Shown one piece after another: positions 35,203 through 43,292 of a stretch of DNA of 64,000 bases. The stretch is taken from contig OZ245331.1 of NCBI GenBank assembly GCA_965226155.1, positions 2,170,001-2,234,000 on the forward strand, in the 5' to 3' direction. The translations under genes and the position numbers were made by a program. Under the pieces are notes generated by a model. That model searched no databases and was not told where the DNA came from. It worked only from the letters and a program-made list of their open reading frames with translations. Position 1 is the stretch's first letter. Each line of letters opens with the position of its first letter. Origin of the DNA: G965226155 sp965226155 (lineage in GTDB: Bacteria; Pseudomonadota; Gammaproteobacteria; Eutrophobiales; Eutrophobiaceae).

Positions 35203-35751
35203 TCATATCCTCCAGTTCTCTGTGGGTGCAGTGTCCCATAAATCGTTTAAAGTAACTGTGTTGTCAAAGACACCGATTTGTCTGACCGGTTCTGGCTTTG
35301 TATCATTGATAATGTGTTCTTCCGATATCAGTGCACCATAAGAGAATCCATCACCGTCGTGTGAAGCCCAGTTATGATCGGGCTCTTTTGAAAACTCGCG
35401 CCTCTCCTCATCATAGACATAACACCAATTGACCAGACCATCCCTGCCCTTCTCGGTCTTGTCACGGTGGAAGGCTGTGCGGATAATGACTCGCCTAGCC
35501 GCATTAATACGATTGGCCTTACTTGAATCAGGCACGATATTCATTATGTTTACGCCGAAATTAGTCAGGAATATTTCGACTGCTGAATGTTTAGCGGAGA
35601 ACGTTTTATGTCGGGCATCATGGGGAAGGTGTATCTTACCCAACTTATAGCCATTGTTTCTAATACGGGTATTAAGCCGATCACACCATTCCTCAGCGTC
35701 TAAGGAGCACGTGGTTTGATGAGGTGTCGTTTCTAACTCATTGATTATTCG
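35203..35751 (-). pseudogene. Phage terminase large subunit, C-terminal fragment
   Basis: The open frame begins after a stop at 35752 without a start codon. It reads GKIHLPHDARHKTF, AEEWCDRLNTRIRNNG, NRINAARRVIIRTAF, GLVNWCYVYDEERREF and DHNWASHDGDGFSYG, matching the nuclease end of phage terminase large subunits (LPHDA and the W-x-SH-x-A/D-AF/F-Y pattern). The ATPase part is missing; no other phage gene is nearby. So this is a prophage leftover. Confidence 0.7.
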
Positions 35752-35848
35752 TTATACGATGAGCCTATTTTTACCTCCAACTAGATAATATTTACATTAA
35801 CTTGTCAGTATTTTTATTTCGTATAAACGGAGATCATTTATTTCTAAC

Positions 35849-36820
35849 CTATTTGATTTCCGGACTCATACCCTTTAAGAATTTGAACAGGTCATTGTTG
35901 GTGGAAAGGACCAAAGTTGTATCTTTGGCAATGATAGACTTGTAGGCCTCCATAGTCCGTGTAAATTCATAGAACTCCACAGACTCGGAACTTTGATTGT
36001 AAGCACTCGCGTAAATCTCTGTAGCTATTGCGTCCGCCACACCGCGTATCTCCTCGACCTCCCGGTAGGCCTCAGACTGGATCTTGTTCAGGTCACGTAC
36101 ACGGTTGCCTCTAATTCTGGCGGCTTCACCGTTGCCTTCTGACAAAAAGCGTTCCGCAATCTGCCGCCGTTCACTGATCATGCGGTCATAGATTTTCGGG
36201 CGCACGCTTTCGTTGTAATTGATCCGCTTGAACCGAATATCGAGCAGTTCAATACCGAATACCAGAACCTTTTCGGCAGCAGCGGTAAAGATCTCCTCTT
36301 CGACAAGTTTACGCCCTTTCTGGATCGGCACCAGTAATCCCATATCCAGCCCTTGCTCCGTATCGGTTAAAAGGGAGTCACGCAGTGGCACACGATCCCT
36401 GGTGGTACGAATAATTTCGATAAGCTCATGTTTGGCAACAGCATTACGAGTCTCACTGCCAAGGATATCGTCAAGACGTGATTGTGCACTTCGCTCATCC
36501 CGTAACCGCAGAAAATATTGAAGTGGATCGGTAATCCGCCAGCGAGCAAAAAGGTCGACCGTGATGTATAGCTTATCATTGGTGGGCATATCCGAGGGGT
36601 TGCCGTCCCACTCAAGCACCCGCTTGTCGATGGGATTCACTTCCTGGATGAATGGCACCTTTATCTTTAACCCGGCTTCTGTCACGGGCTCACCGACAGG
36701 CTTGCCAAATTGAGTGATGATTACTTGTTCGACTTCGCTCACCGTATATATCGAACTCATCAAGACGTAGAAAATAATAACCAATACCACTAGGCTCACC
36801 AATTGTTTGGAGATATTCAT
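35849..36820 (-). CDS. hflC: HflC protease-modulator subunit
   Basis: 323 residues, with a membrane segment at residues 7-27 (LVSLVVLVIIFYVLMSS) and the SPFH/Band-7 domain (about 30-230) followed by a helical end. With HflK it forms the large periplasmic complex that restrains FtsH. The ATG overlaps the hflK stop by four bases. Confidence 0.95.
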   Translation of the reverse strand: MNISKQLVSLVVLVIIFYVLMSSIYTVSEVEQVIITQFGKPVGEPVTEAGLKIKVPFIQEVNPIDKRVLEWDGNPSDMPTNDKLYITVDLFARWRITDPLQYFLRLRDERSAQSRLDDILGSETRNAVAKHELIEIIRTTRDRVPLRDSLLTDTEQGLDMGLLVPIQKGRKLVEEEIFTAAAEKVLVFGIELLDIRFKRINYNESVRPKIYDRMISERRQIAERFLSEGNGEAARIRGNRVRDLNKIQSEAYREVEEIRGVADAIATEIYASAYNQSSESVEFYEFTRTMEAYKSIIAKDTTLVLSTNNDLFKFLKGMSPEIK

Positions 36821-37875
36821 GGTCGATCTCCCTGCTGAGTATCAAGATTCAGTAACGGCAGAATGCTGTGTACCTGGTCATCAACGATGGTTTTAGCGCG
36901 GATGCCCGGCATTACAGTCTGCATAGTCTCAATATAGATACGGCGCCGTGTAACTTCCGGAGCCTTGCTGTATTCCTTCAATAAAGCACTAAAACGGGCC
37001 ACATCGCCCTCTGCTTCATTTATCCTCTTGAGCCGATAACCGTCGGCCTCGCGGATTCGCTGATCCTTCTCGCCCTCTGCTAACGGTATCACTTTATTGT
37101 AGTCGCGCCTTGCTTCGTTGATTAACTTCTCTTTCTCCTGCTGTGCCTGGTTAACCTCGTTGAATGAATCCTGCACTGGCTGTGGTGGATTGATGTTCTT
37201 CAATTGCACCTGGTCGATGCTGATACCCATTGTGTATTTCGTGGAAAGCGCTTGCATCTTTATCAGTGCTTCTGCTTCAATTTCCTGACGGCCTATGGTA
37301 ATTACCTCATCTACAGTACGATCGCCAACAACTTCCCGCATGACAGATTCGGAAACATATCGGAGGGTTTCAGCAGGTTCCCGAACTTCGAACAAGAATT
37401 TAACAGGTTCCAGGATACGGTATTGAACCACCCATTCCACCAATGCTGCATTCAAGTCTCCAGTCACCATCTGCGATTCCTTCTCCGCATCGCGAGGATC
37501 GGGACTCTGGTAGGGATCGGTAGCGCCTGGTGTTGCGAAACCGAATTCCTGCTTCAATTGTCGTTTGACAGGAACAATTGTCACCGTATCAATACCCAGT
37601 GGCAGTTTAAAGTGCAATCCAGCCGGCATTTCCTTGAGATATTTTCCAAAACGCTGGATTACAGCAACAGAATCGCTCGGGATAGTGTAATAGGCTGTCC
37701 ATGCACCCAAGACAGCCAGAATGAGGATCGCAATAACTACTAATCTACGCGGGCCACCACCAAGGAAGAGTTGTTTGAGCTGATCCTGCCCCTGCCGGAA
37801 CAGTTCATCAATATCAGGAGGCGATTGGCCTCCATTCCCCCAACCCTGGGGTTTTTTGCCGTTTTGTGGTGACAA
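36817..37875 (-). CDS. hflK: HflK protease-modulator subunit
   Basis: 352 residues. Gly/Pro-rich N-terminus (QGWGNGGQSPPD), one membrane segment (about 47-65; VVIAILILAVLGAWTAYY), SPFH domain with FGKYLKEMPAGLHFKLP and helical tail. The C-terminus ends in DRP. Partner of HflC in the FtsH complex. The usual hfq-hflX genes are not upstream; the gap there holds repeats and no gene. Confidence 0.95.
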   Translation of the reverse strand: MSPQNGKKPQGWGNGGQSPPDIDELFRQGQDQLKQLFLGGGPRRLVVIAILILAVLGAWTAYYTIPSDSVAVIQRFGKYLKEMPAGLHFKLPLGIDTVTIVPVKRQLKQEFGFATPGATDPYQSPDPRDAEKESQMVTGDLNAALVEWVVQYRILEPVKFLFEVREPAETLRYVSESVMREVVGDRTVDEVITIGRQEIEAEALIKMQALSTKYTMGISIDQVQLKNINPPQPVQDSFNEVNQAQQEKEKLINEARRDYNKVIPLAEGEKDQRIREADGYRLKRINEAEGDVARFSALLKEYSKAPEVTRRRIYIETMQTVMPGIRAKTIVDDQVHSILPLLNLDTQQGDRP

Positions 37876-38376
37876 TTAAATATACCCCTATAATTTGCTA
37901 ATAGTCCAATTCAGGTGAGGCGATTGAATCGATCGGGATTGGCCGAATGTCAACGAGAAGTCCCCCACTAAGTAGGATTGCTGTGGGAAGTTGTTCCCAC
38001 TAGGCTAGAGTTGCAACAATACCGTAGCACGGTTCAACACTAAATGATATGCGACTCAACTGGATTAAGCCCTGAGTGATTCTCACGTATTTAAACCTGC
38101 AATAGCGAGTCATGGTGACATTAACTCAATTTAAGCCGCGCAATCATTTATATCTGTATTTCAATGAAGACTGTATTGTCAAATTAATAGATTTAAGGGC
38201 GTAGTAAGAGTGGGCAAATGCATATAGTACCCATCACTAACCTCTTATCAGTTTTCATACCATCAATTGTTAAATATCGAATGTCCGCTTTTGGCACAAA
38301 GCAGACATTAAAATAGGAATCAACGAGCAATCTGACCAACGTTCGCTATCGACCCAAAGCGGACATTCGATATAAT
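37876..38376. other. Intergenic region between hflK and the TonB receptor gene
   Basis: About 500 bases with no confident gene. It holds a perfect seven-pair hairpin GTGGGAA/TTCCCAC at 37983-38000 without a T-run, a 30-codon frame at 38112-38204 (weakly DUF2442-like) and a repeat doublet at 38280-38369. Confidence 0.4.
38280..38369. repeat. Palindromic repeat doublet (copies A and B)
   Basis: Left unit: AATGTCCGCTTTTGGCACAA then AGCAGACATT. Right unit: GTTCGCTATCGACCCAAAGC then GGACATT. Each is an imperfect hairpin of the same family, and the pair is separated by about 30 bases. The doublet matches that at 41334-41440 in order and orientation, like REP/BIME elements. Confidence 0.7.
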
Positions 38377-40371
38377 TTAAAAATTAAAGCGAATTCTTGC
38401 AATAAAAGCTCGGCCAGGCAAAGGCGCACGTTCTTTTAAAAATGATGTATGTCTGCGAGCATCTTCATCTAACAAATTAGTAGCTCGAAGTGAGAGTATG
38501 GTAGTTTTTGATCCTTGATTAAATTTATAACTTATACCTGCATTAAGCATACTATAACCATCTGTTCTTGATTCAAGAGAAGCAACCTTGTTTTGATTAA
38601 ATACATTAATCAAATCAACATCTGCGTGCAGAGCTCCATAATTATATTCGAAGCTACCACCTAATCTCGCTGGTGAGATACGCGGCAGATTATTGCCGCC
38701 ACTTAATTCAGCATGTACCCAGTCCCCCCATATTCGAGTGCCAATTGAATAACGATCCGATTCAACCAATGTCATGATCAGCTCAGCTTCCATGCCATAA
38801 AAGATTGCATCATCTTGTTCAAAATTGACCAGTAATAGTTCGCCACCTAATATTCTGTTTTCATCCACTTCATCAGCAATTCCATCACCATCCTCATCCT
38901 GTTCTAGTTGAAGAATATAGTCCTCGATATAATTGACAAACAAATTTATCGTCCAGTTAATTTTGTCGTGTTCCCGTCGCAAACTGACGTCCAGATTATT
39001 AGATGTCTCCACATCCAAATCCAAATTTCCTTCTTCAAAGGTACCAGTGGACAGATGTGGGCCATTGGAGAACAACTCTTCAATGGATGGTACTCGTTGC
39101 GATCGAGTTAGGGAGAAGCCTAATGCATGTATAATGTTGAAGTGCCAGACGGTACCGGTAGAAACGGAATAGGCTTCATGTTTTGTATCTGTAAATCCAG
39201 ATGTTATTTGAGGCTCCGCCTGTTGTTGCTCAAAACGTGCACCCAACTCAAAGTGCCAGTCTTGCCAATCTCGATCTTCCAATAGAAAGATACTGGTGGT
39301 CCGTAGTTTGGTCCCTGGGATAAATGCTTCATCACCAATAGCTGAAAAACTACGGTTACGGTATTGCAGTCCCATAGTGCCATCCCACTGTTTAAAGGGT
39401 TGATGTTGAAATTCTAAACGCCCCTCCCACTCATCATTACGAAAAACAGTGCTAGGTTGATCCAGGCCTTCAAACTCTGTGTGTCCATAGTCCACATTAC
39501 CCAGACGTAGACGAATACTTTCTAGACCTTTTATAGGCTTATTAATCTTTCCAGCAATATCAATGCGGCCCTGTGCTTGATCGATAAATACCGCTTCATC
39601 TGGATCATTTGGATTGAACGGGATCTCGTATACGGTTTCATAACGTCCGTAAGCAATGCCAAGAAAGCCTTTTTGATTATTAATGAATGAAACGCCAGCA
39701 TTGATATCATCTGTTTCAACACTGCTGTTTAGTATTTCTCCGATTCTAGCGTCGTAGTTGTCTGTCATACGAGTCAGCACATCAAAATGAAACCCAATAT
39801 TTTTAATCGCTGCATCGCTGCTGACACTCAACATCTTTGCATTTGCTACAGAATTGTAGCTAGTATTTAAGGTCGCTGAGAATGCTTCCGGAAGTTGCTC
39901 ATGGATACGATTATTGCTTATGTTGACAAGCCCTCCCGAAGCACCGCTACCAAATAATAATGTGCTTGGTCCACGCAACACTTCTATTTGTTCCGCATTA
40001 ACAGGCTCAAGTGTCACAGCATGATCAACACTGATAGTTGATAAATCCATGGAACCGAGACCATTTTGTAATACGCGCACCCTGGGTCCGGCAAGACCGC
40101 GAATCACTGGACGACTGGATCCCTGTCCGAAATCACTCGCAGACACCCCCAGTTCCTGACTTAACGTTTCTCCCAGTGTATTAGAAATTTTTTCCCATAA
40201 TTCGTCACCCTTGAGTATAGACACAGGTTGAGCAATATGATCAATACTCTTTGAACTGTCAGGCCGAGCTGTAACGATGATTTCTTCTAATCTTGTCTCA
40301 TGTTGTGCTTGGGCTTGAGTAATTAAACAAAAGCACATACATAGACCATATAATATATTTTGTATAACCAT
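38377..40371 (-). CDS. TonB-dependent outer-membrane receptor, ZnuD-like
   Basis: 664 residues. Signal peptide (1-22), TonB box near residue 31 (LEEIIVTA), plug (about 40-150; SSRPVIRGLAGPRVRVLQNG and IEVLRGPSTLLFGSGASGGL), and barrel ending in RIRFNF with a terminal Phe. An extracellular loop near residue 480 has DEDGDGIADEVDE, a calcium-binding-like Asp repeat. The plug resembles the ZnuD/heme-zinc receptor group, but the ligand is not certain. A terminator-like hairpin lies 24 bases before the start. Confidence 0.9.
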   Translation of the reverse strand: MVIQNILYGLCMCFCLITQAQAQHETRLEEIIVTARPDSSKSIDHIAQPVSILKGDELWEKISNTLGETLSQELGVSASDFGQGSSRPVIRGLAGPRVRVLQNGLGSMDLSTISVDHAVTLEPVNAEQIEVLRGPSTLLFGSGASGGLVNISNNRIHEQLPEAFSATLNTSYNSVANAKMLSVSSDAAIKNIGFHFDVLTRMTDNYDARIGEILNSSVETDDINAGVSFINNQKGFLGIAYGRYETVYEIPFNPNDPDEAVFIDQAQGRIDIAGKINKPIKGLESIRLRLGNVDYGHTEFEGLDQPSTVFRNDEWEGRLEFQHQPFKQWDGTMGLQYRNRSFSAIGDEAFIPGTKLRTTSIFLLEDRDWQDWHFELGARFEQQQAEPQITSGFTDTKHEAYSVSTGTVWHFNIIHALGFSLTRSQRVPSIEELFSNGPHLSTGTFEEGNLDLDVETSNNLDVSLRREHDKINWTINLFVNYIEDYILQLEQDEDGDGIADEVDENRILGGELLLVNFEQDDAIFYGMEAELIMTLVESDRYSIGTRIWGDWVHAELSGGNNLPRISPARLGGSFEYNYGALHADVDLINVFNQNKVASLESRTDGYSMLNAGISYKFNQGSKTTILSLRATNLLDEDARRHTSFLKERAPLPGRAFIARIRFNF

Positions 40372-40394
40372 TTCAACTCCACAGCAATAAATGT

Positions 40395-40432
40395 TATAAA
40401 AACATCCACCCGCTAATCTTGTTAGCAGGTGG
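40395..40432 (-). terminator. Rho-independent terminator/attenuator between the small gene and the TonB receptor gene
   Basis: On the minus strand CCACCTGCTAA, a five-base loop CAAGA, and TTAGCGGGTGG make an 11-pair stem (one G-T pair), followed by ATGTTTTTAT. It is 18 bases after the small gene's stop and 24 before the receptor's ATG. With so little room for a promoter in between it may act as an attenuator. Confidence 0.75.
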
Positions 40433-40449
40433 ATTTAGTCAGGGTGCAA

Positions 40450-40728
40450 TCAGGAAATGGTGGGTGGTGCGCGGGGTTTTGATTGGGTATAAAATCTTAA
40501 GGATATTGGACAAACTTCAATGTTAAATTGGATAGACTTTAAGACTTCAACCGGAGCAAAATAAACGATTGAGATGATTGTATTATCATCAGATAAAGAA
40601 TTAATGCAGGAGACACAGATATTATTACCTGAATTGGAATCGTGCTGGAATTCGTGAGCAAGGACGCTGAGTTGCCCTAAAAGAAACAATACCAGGAATA
40701 AGAAGCTACGAAATCTCGCGTGAAACAT
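40450..40728 (-). CDS. Small secreted His/Cys protein upstream of the TonB receptor gene
   Basis: 92 residues. A signal segment (1-24; FLFLVLFLLGQLSVLAHE) ends in HEFQHDSNSG and then CVSC, a possible metal site, resembling DUF2946-type proteins next to metal receptors. Ends KPRAPPTIS. Function is not known; a role in metal handling is inferred from the residues and its position just before the receptor gene. Confidence 0.65.
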   Translation of the reverse strand: MFHARFRSFLFLVLFLLGQLSVLAHEFQHDSNSGNNICVSCINSLSDDNTIISIVYFAPVEVLKSIQFNIEVCPISLRFYTQSKPRAPPTIS

Positions 40729-40826
40729 AATGCAATTCTACTACAATCAATTCAATCCATCGAGTAAAATTAACCATCTGTTCTTGGCGTCTATTAGGCA
40801 ATCAGTCAATAATCTTTGTCTGATTT

Positions 40827-40856
40827 AATGTCCACTTATGGCACAAAGAAGACATT
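40827..40856. repeat. Dispersed palindromic repeat, single copy
   Basis: AATGTCCACTTATGGCACAA then AGAAGACATT. Same family as 35146, 38280 and 41334, diverged at the arms, and close upstream of the small gene at 40888. Confidence 0.6.
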
Positions 40857-40887
40857 CTTCTTGCCATAGCACCTAAATGATTTATAA

Positions 40888-41280
40888 ATGAGCTCATCGG
40901 TAACATTTCTAATTGCAGGCATAATCATGGGAATAGGAATATTCTTGCATGGGAAGTCACTTAGAGACGAGAAAGCTAGATCGATTTATGAAAGTATTGA
41001 TGGTCCAACTTTAAAATTTAAGTCGGCTGTTTTTGGTTTCAATCATTATGTATATGTTATGGAATACAAACTTGGAGATGACTATTTCGGAGTGAGGTGT
41101 CTACTGCCAAAATTTGAAATGGTGGCTAAATACGATGACATCAAACTAACTCGAGAAAAAACATTATTTGGCAGCTTGATTCACGTAAGTATGCCCACTT
41201 TCCCTAAAGGATTTAAAATTTATCCTAAGCTTGCGAAAAAACTAGAGAGTCACTCAAACGGGAAATTTAAATATGTGTAA
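40888..41280 (+). CDS. Small membrane-anchored protein of unknown function
   Basis: 130 residues, one N-terminal membrane segment (about 4-22; SVTFLIAGIIMGIGIFLHG), then a soluble part rich in beta strands and Lys. No family is recognised. No good ribosome site precedes the ATG. Flanked by palindromic repeats. Confidence 0.5.
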   Translation: MSSSVTFLIAGIIMGIGIFLHGKSLRDEKARSIYESIDGPTLKFKSAVFGFNHYVYVMEYKLGDDYFGVRCLLPKFEMVAKYDDIKLTREKTLFGSLIHVSMPTFPKGFKIYPKLAKKLESHSNGKFKYV

Positions 41281-41614
41281 CAATACACTCAAAAGTGACT
41301 ACCACTTCGCGATGGCCTCTCAGCTAAAATGGTAATGTCCGCTTTTGGCACAAAGCTGACATTTATGTGATTGAGTAATTATAAAAAGTTGCATGATGGC
41401 AACTTTCAAATAATGTCCGCTAACGACTCAAAGCGGACATCGAGTTTCACTCCCTCCCATGGGGGACTGGTGGGGGAATTGCCTAATTTGAGATGATAGC
41501 TACAACAGGCAAATAACTAGTCGTACCATGAACCTAACTGCCAGAATAACTGCCAGATAAATAGATAATCCAGAAGCCTAAAACAAGGAAAATTATGTAT
41601 GTTATTGAATATGT
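41281..41614. other. Repeat-rich intergenic region before tRNA-Gln
   Basis: Contains the repeat doublet (41334-41440), TGGGGGACTGG at 41460-41470 (similar to the tRNA 3' end), and a tandem AACTGCCAGA near 41540-41565. No gene seen. Confidence 0.5.
41334..41440. repeat. Palindromic repeat doublet (copies C and D)
   Basis: Left unit AATGTCCGCTTTTGGCACAA then AGCTGACATT; right unit AATGTCCGCTAACGACTCAA then AGCGGACAT. They are separated by about 48 bases, containing its own small hairpin (AGTTGC/GCAACT). Same design as 38280-38369. Confidence 0.75.
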
Positions 41615-41688
41615 TGGCTGGGGGACTAGGATTTGAACCTAGACCGGCGGAGTCAGAGTCCGCTGTCCTACCGTTAGACGATCCCCCA
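41615..41688 (-). tRNA. tRNA-Gln (CTG anticodon)
   Basis: 74 bases with the CCA encoded. Acceptor stem TGGGGGA/TCCCCCA (first pair U-A, usual for tRNA-Gln), anticodon stem GCGGA/TCCGC and loop CTCTGAC giving anticodon CUG, and the T-arm with GGTTCAAATCC. It reads CAG codons. It lies just downstream of rpsI and probably shares its transcript. Confidence 0.97.
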
Positions 41689-41711
41689 AATTCAAAACGC
41701 TAAAAGACGTA

Positions 41712-42104
41712 CTAACGTTTGCTAAATTGTGGTCTCTTCCTGGCTTTGTGTAACCCTATTTTTTTGCGCTCTACTTCTCTCGCATCTCGGGTTACAAAGC
41801 CTGCTTTGCGTAGGGGTTTACGGAGGGTCTCATCATACTTAATTAAAGCGCGGGTAATGCCGTGACGAATTGCACCCGCTTGTCCGGATATACCGCCACC
41901 AGAGACAGTGATGTTGATATCAAAATTGTCTTTCAATTTGGTGGTTTCCAGGGACTGGCAGACAATCATCCGACCTGTTTCTCGACCGAAGTAGACATCG
42001 AGCGCACGGTTGTTAATAGTAATGTTGCCACTGCCTTTTTTCATATAGACGCGTGCAGTCGAACTCTTACGGCGGCCTGTGCTGTAATATATTTGTTGTA
42101 GCAT
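41712..42104 (-). CDS. rpsI: 30S ribosomal protein S9
   Basis: 130 residues. Start of family: YYSTGRRKSSTARVYMKKGSG; ends KARKRPQFSKR, the basic tail reaching the P-site tRNA. Three bases after rplM. Confidence 0.98.
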   Translation of the reverse strand: MLQQIYYSTGRRKSSTARVYMKKGSGNITINNRALDVYFGRETGRMIVCQSLETTKLKDNFDINITVSGGGISGQAGAIRHGITRALIKYDETLRKPLRKAGFVTRDAREVERKKIGLHKARKRPQFSKR

Positions 42105-42107
42105 GAT

Positions 42108-42536
42108 TTATAATTCCAATGGCTGTGGCTGTTGTGATGTATGCTTGTGATCGGCTCCAGCATACACTTTAAGTTTACTGTACATCTGTCGTCCCAATGG
42201 ACCCTTGGGTAGCATACCTTTAACCGCAGTTTCGATTATCTTTTCTGGTTTCTTTTTTATCAGCTTGTCAAAGGTAATGGATTTAATTCCGCCAGGATAA
42301 CCGGAATGACTGTAATAAACTTTGTCTGTTTCTTTTTTACCAGTTACTTTGATGTCTTTGGCATTGATGACAACGATATAGTCGCCACAATCCATATGTG
42401 GGGTATATTCAGGTTTGTGTTTTCCGCGTAGTCGGCGTGCAATTTCGCTCGACAGGCGACCGAGTGTCTTGCCACTGGCATTGACGAGAAACCATGCTCG
42501 TTTGATGTCTGCTAGTTTTGCAGAATAGGTAGTCAT
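42108..42536 (-). CDS. rplM: 50S ribosomal protein L13
   Basis: Start chosen at ATG 42536 (MTTYSAKLADIKRAWF), giving the standard 142 residues; an upstream in-frame ATG at 42572 lies within the leader hairpin. Motifs GRLSSEIARRLRGKHKPEYTPH and GMLPKGPLGRQMYSKL are conserved. First gene of rplM-rpsI. Confidence 0.97.
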   Translation of the reverse strand: MTTYSAKLADIKRAWFLVNASGKTLGRLSSEIARRLRGKHKPEYTPHMDCGDYIVVINAKDIKVTGKKETDKVYYSHSGYPGGIKSITFDKLIKKKPEKIIETAVKGMLPKGPLGRQMYSKLKVYAGADHKHTSQQPQPLEL

Positions 42537-42565
42537 TGATTTTAATAAAAAAGACTGTAAAAAAA

Positions 42566-42600
42566 GGAGCAATGGTACGGATTGGCTCCTTAGCTGTCAA
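42566..42600 (-). promoter_or_regulatory. rplM promoter overlapping a terminator-like hairpin
   Basis: On the minus strand TTGACA (42595-42600), 17 bases, and TACCAT (42572-42577) form a sigma70-type promoter. The same bases form a stem AAGGAGC(C)AAT / ATTGCTCCTT followed by seven Ts, like an intrinsic terminator. Only one of the two can work as drawn; a start site further upstream would make the hairpin an attenuator. Confidence 0.5.
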
Positions 42601-42640
42601 TATCAAGACCTTGATTAAACAGGTATAGTGGCTGATATAT

Positions 42641-43288
42641 ATGAAATTAGAGCGCCAATTTAACCTGCTGGACCAGATTATTATCGAGTTCGGTAATTTC
42701 CTTGGTTCATCGATGCCAGCAAACGAAGGTGCATCCCGGGAAAACCCAGCAGATTCAGTAGTCGATATTCAGCTTGAAGACGGGCAGCTGGAGCAATCTG
42801 CCGCTCTGATGCGAGTTAACCATGCTGGGGAGGTAGCGGCACAGGCACTCTACCAAGGTCAAGGATTGACAGCGAAAAGTCCCCAAGTTAAACGGACCAT
42901 GCAATCCTCCGCAAATGAGGAGATCGATCACCTGATATGGTGTCGCCAGCGACTGGATGAACTTGGCTCACGTCCGAGTATTTTTGATCCAGTATGGTAT
43001 TTGGGGTCATTCTCGATAGGTGTTGCGGCCGGTATAGTTGGCGATAAATGGAGTCTGGGGTTCGTTGCTGAAACCGAACACCAGGTAGTGCAGCATCTAC
43101 AATCACACCTAGATCGGATTTCGCACGATGATGTGAAAAGCCGAGCCATCATTGAGCAAATGATCGAAGATGAAGATCGTCATGCAACCATCGCTTTGGA
43201 ATCCGGCGCTGCCTACCTGCCAGAACCGGTCTGTAAACTTATGACCATGTGTTCACGGGTCATGACCTGGGTCGCTTATTGGGTTTAG
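42641..43288 (+). CDS. coq7: Ubiquinone hydroxylase Coq7 (UbiF-type)
   Basis: 215 residues of the diiron Coq7 family. Helices with NHAGEVAAQALYQGQGL, NEEIDHLIWC, AETEHQVVQ and EDEDRHA supply the iron ligands E and ExxH. Hydroxylates the C6 position of demethoxyubiquinol. Divergent from rplM. Replaces the flavin UbiF found in enterics. Confidence 0.95.
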   Translation: MKLERQFNLLDQIIIEFGNFLGSSMPANEGASRENPADSVVDIQLEDGQLEQSAALMRVNHAGEVAAQALYQGQGLTAKSPQVKRTMQSSANEEIDHLIWCRQRLDELGSRPSIFDPVWYLGSFSIGVAAGIVGDKWSLGFVAETEHQVVQHLQSHLDRISHDDVKSRAIIEQMIEDEDRHATIALESGAAYLPEPVCKLMTMCSRVMTWVAYWV

Positions 43289-43292
43289 ATAA

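Noticed and set aside
37983..38000. Hairpin GTGGGAA/TTCCCAC as terminator for hflK side
   Set aside because: No T-run follows on either strand, and it lies upstream, not downstream, of hflK.
38112..38204. 30-codon frame with faint DUF2442 likeness
   Set aside because: Too short, no ribosome site; kept only as a note.
40385..40405. Zur box before the TonB receptor
   Set aside because: AATGTTATAAAAACAT resembles half of a Zur operator, but the spacing of the arms is three bases too short, and it overlaps the terminator T-run.
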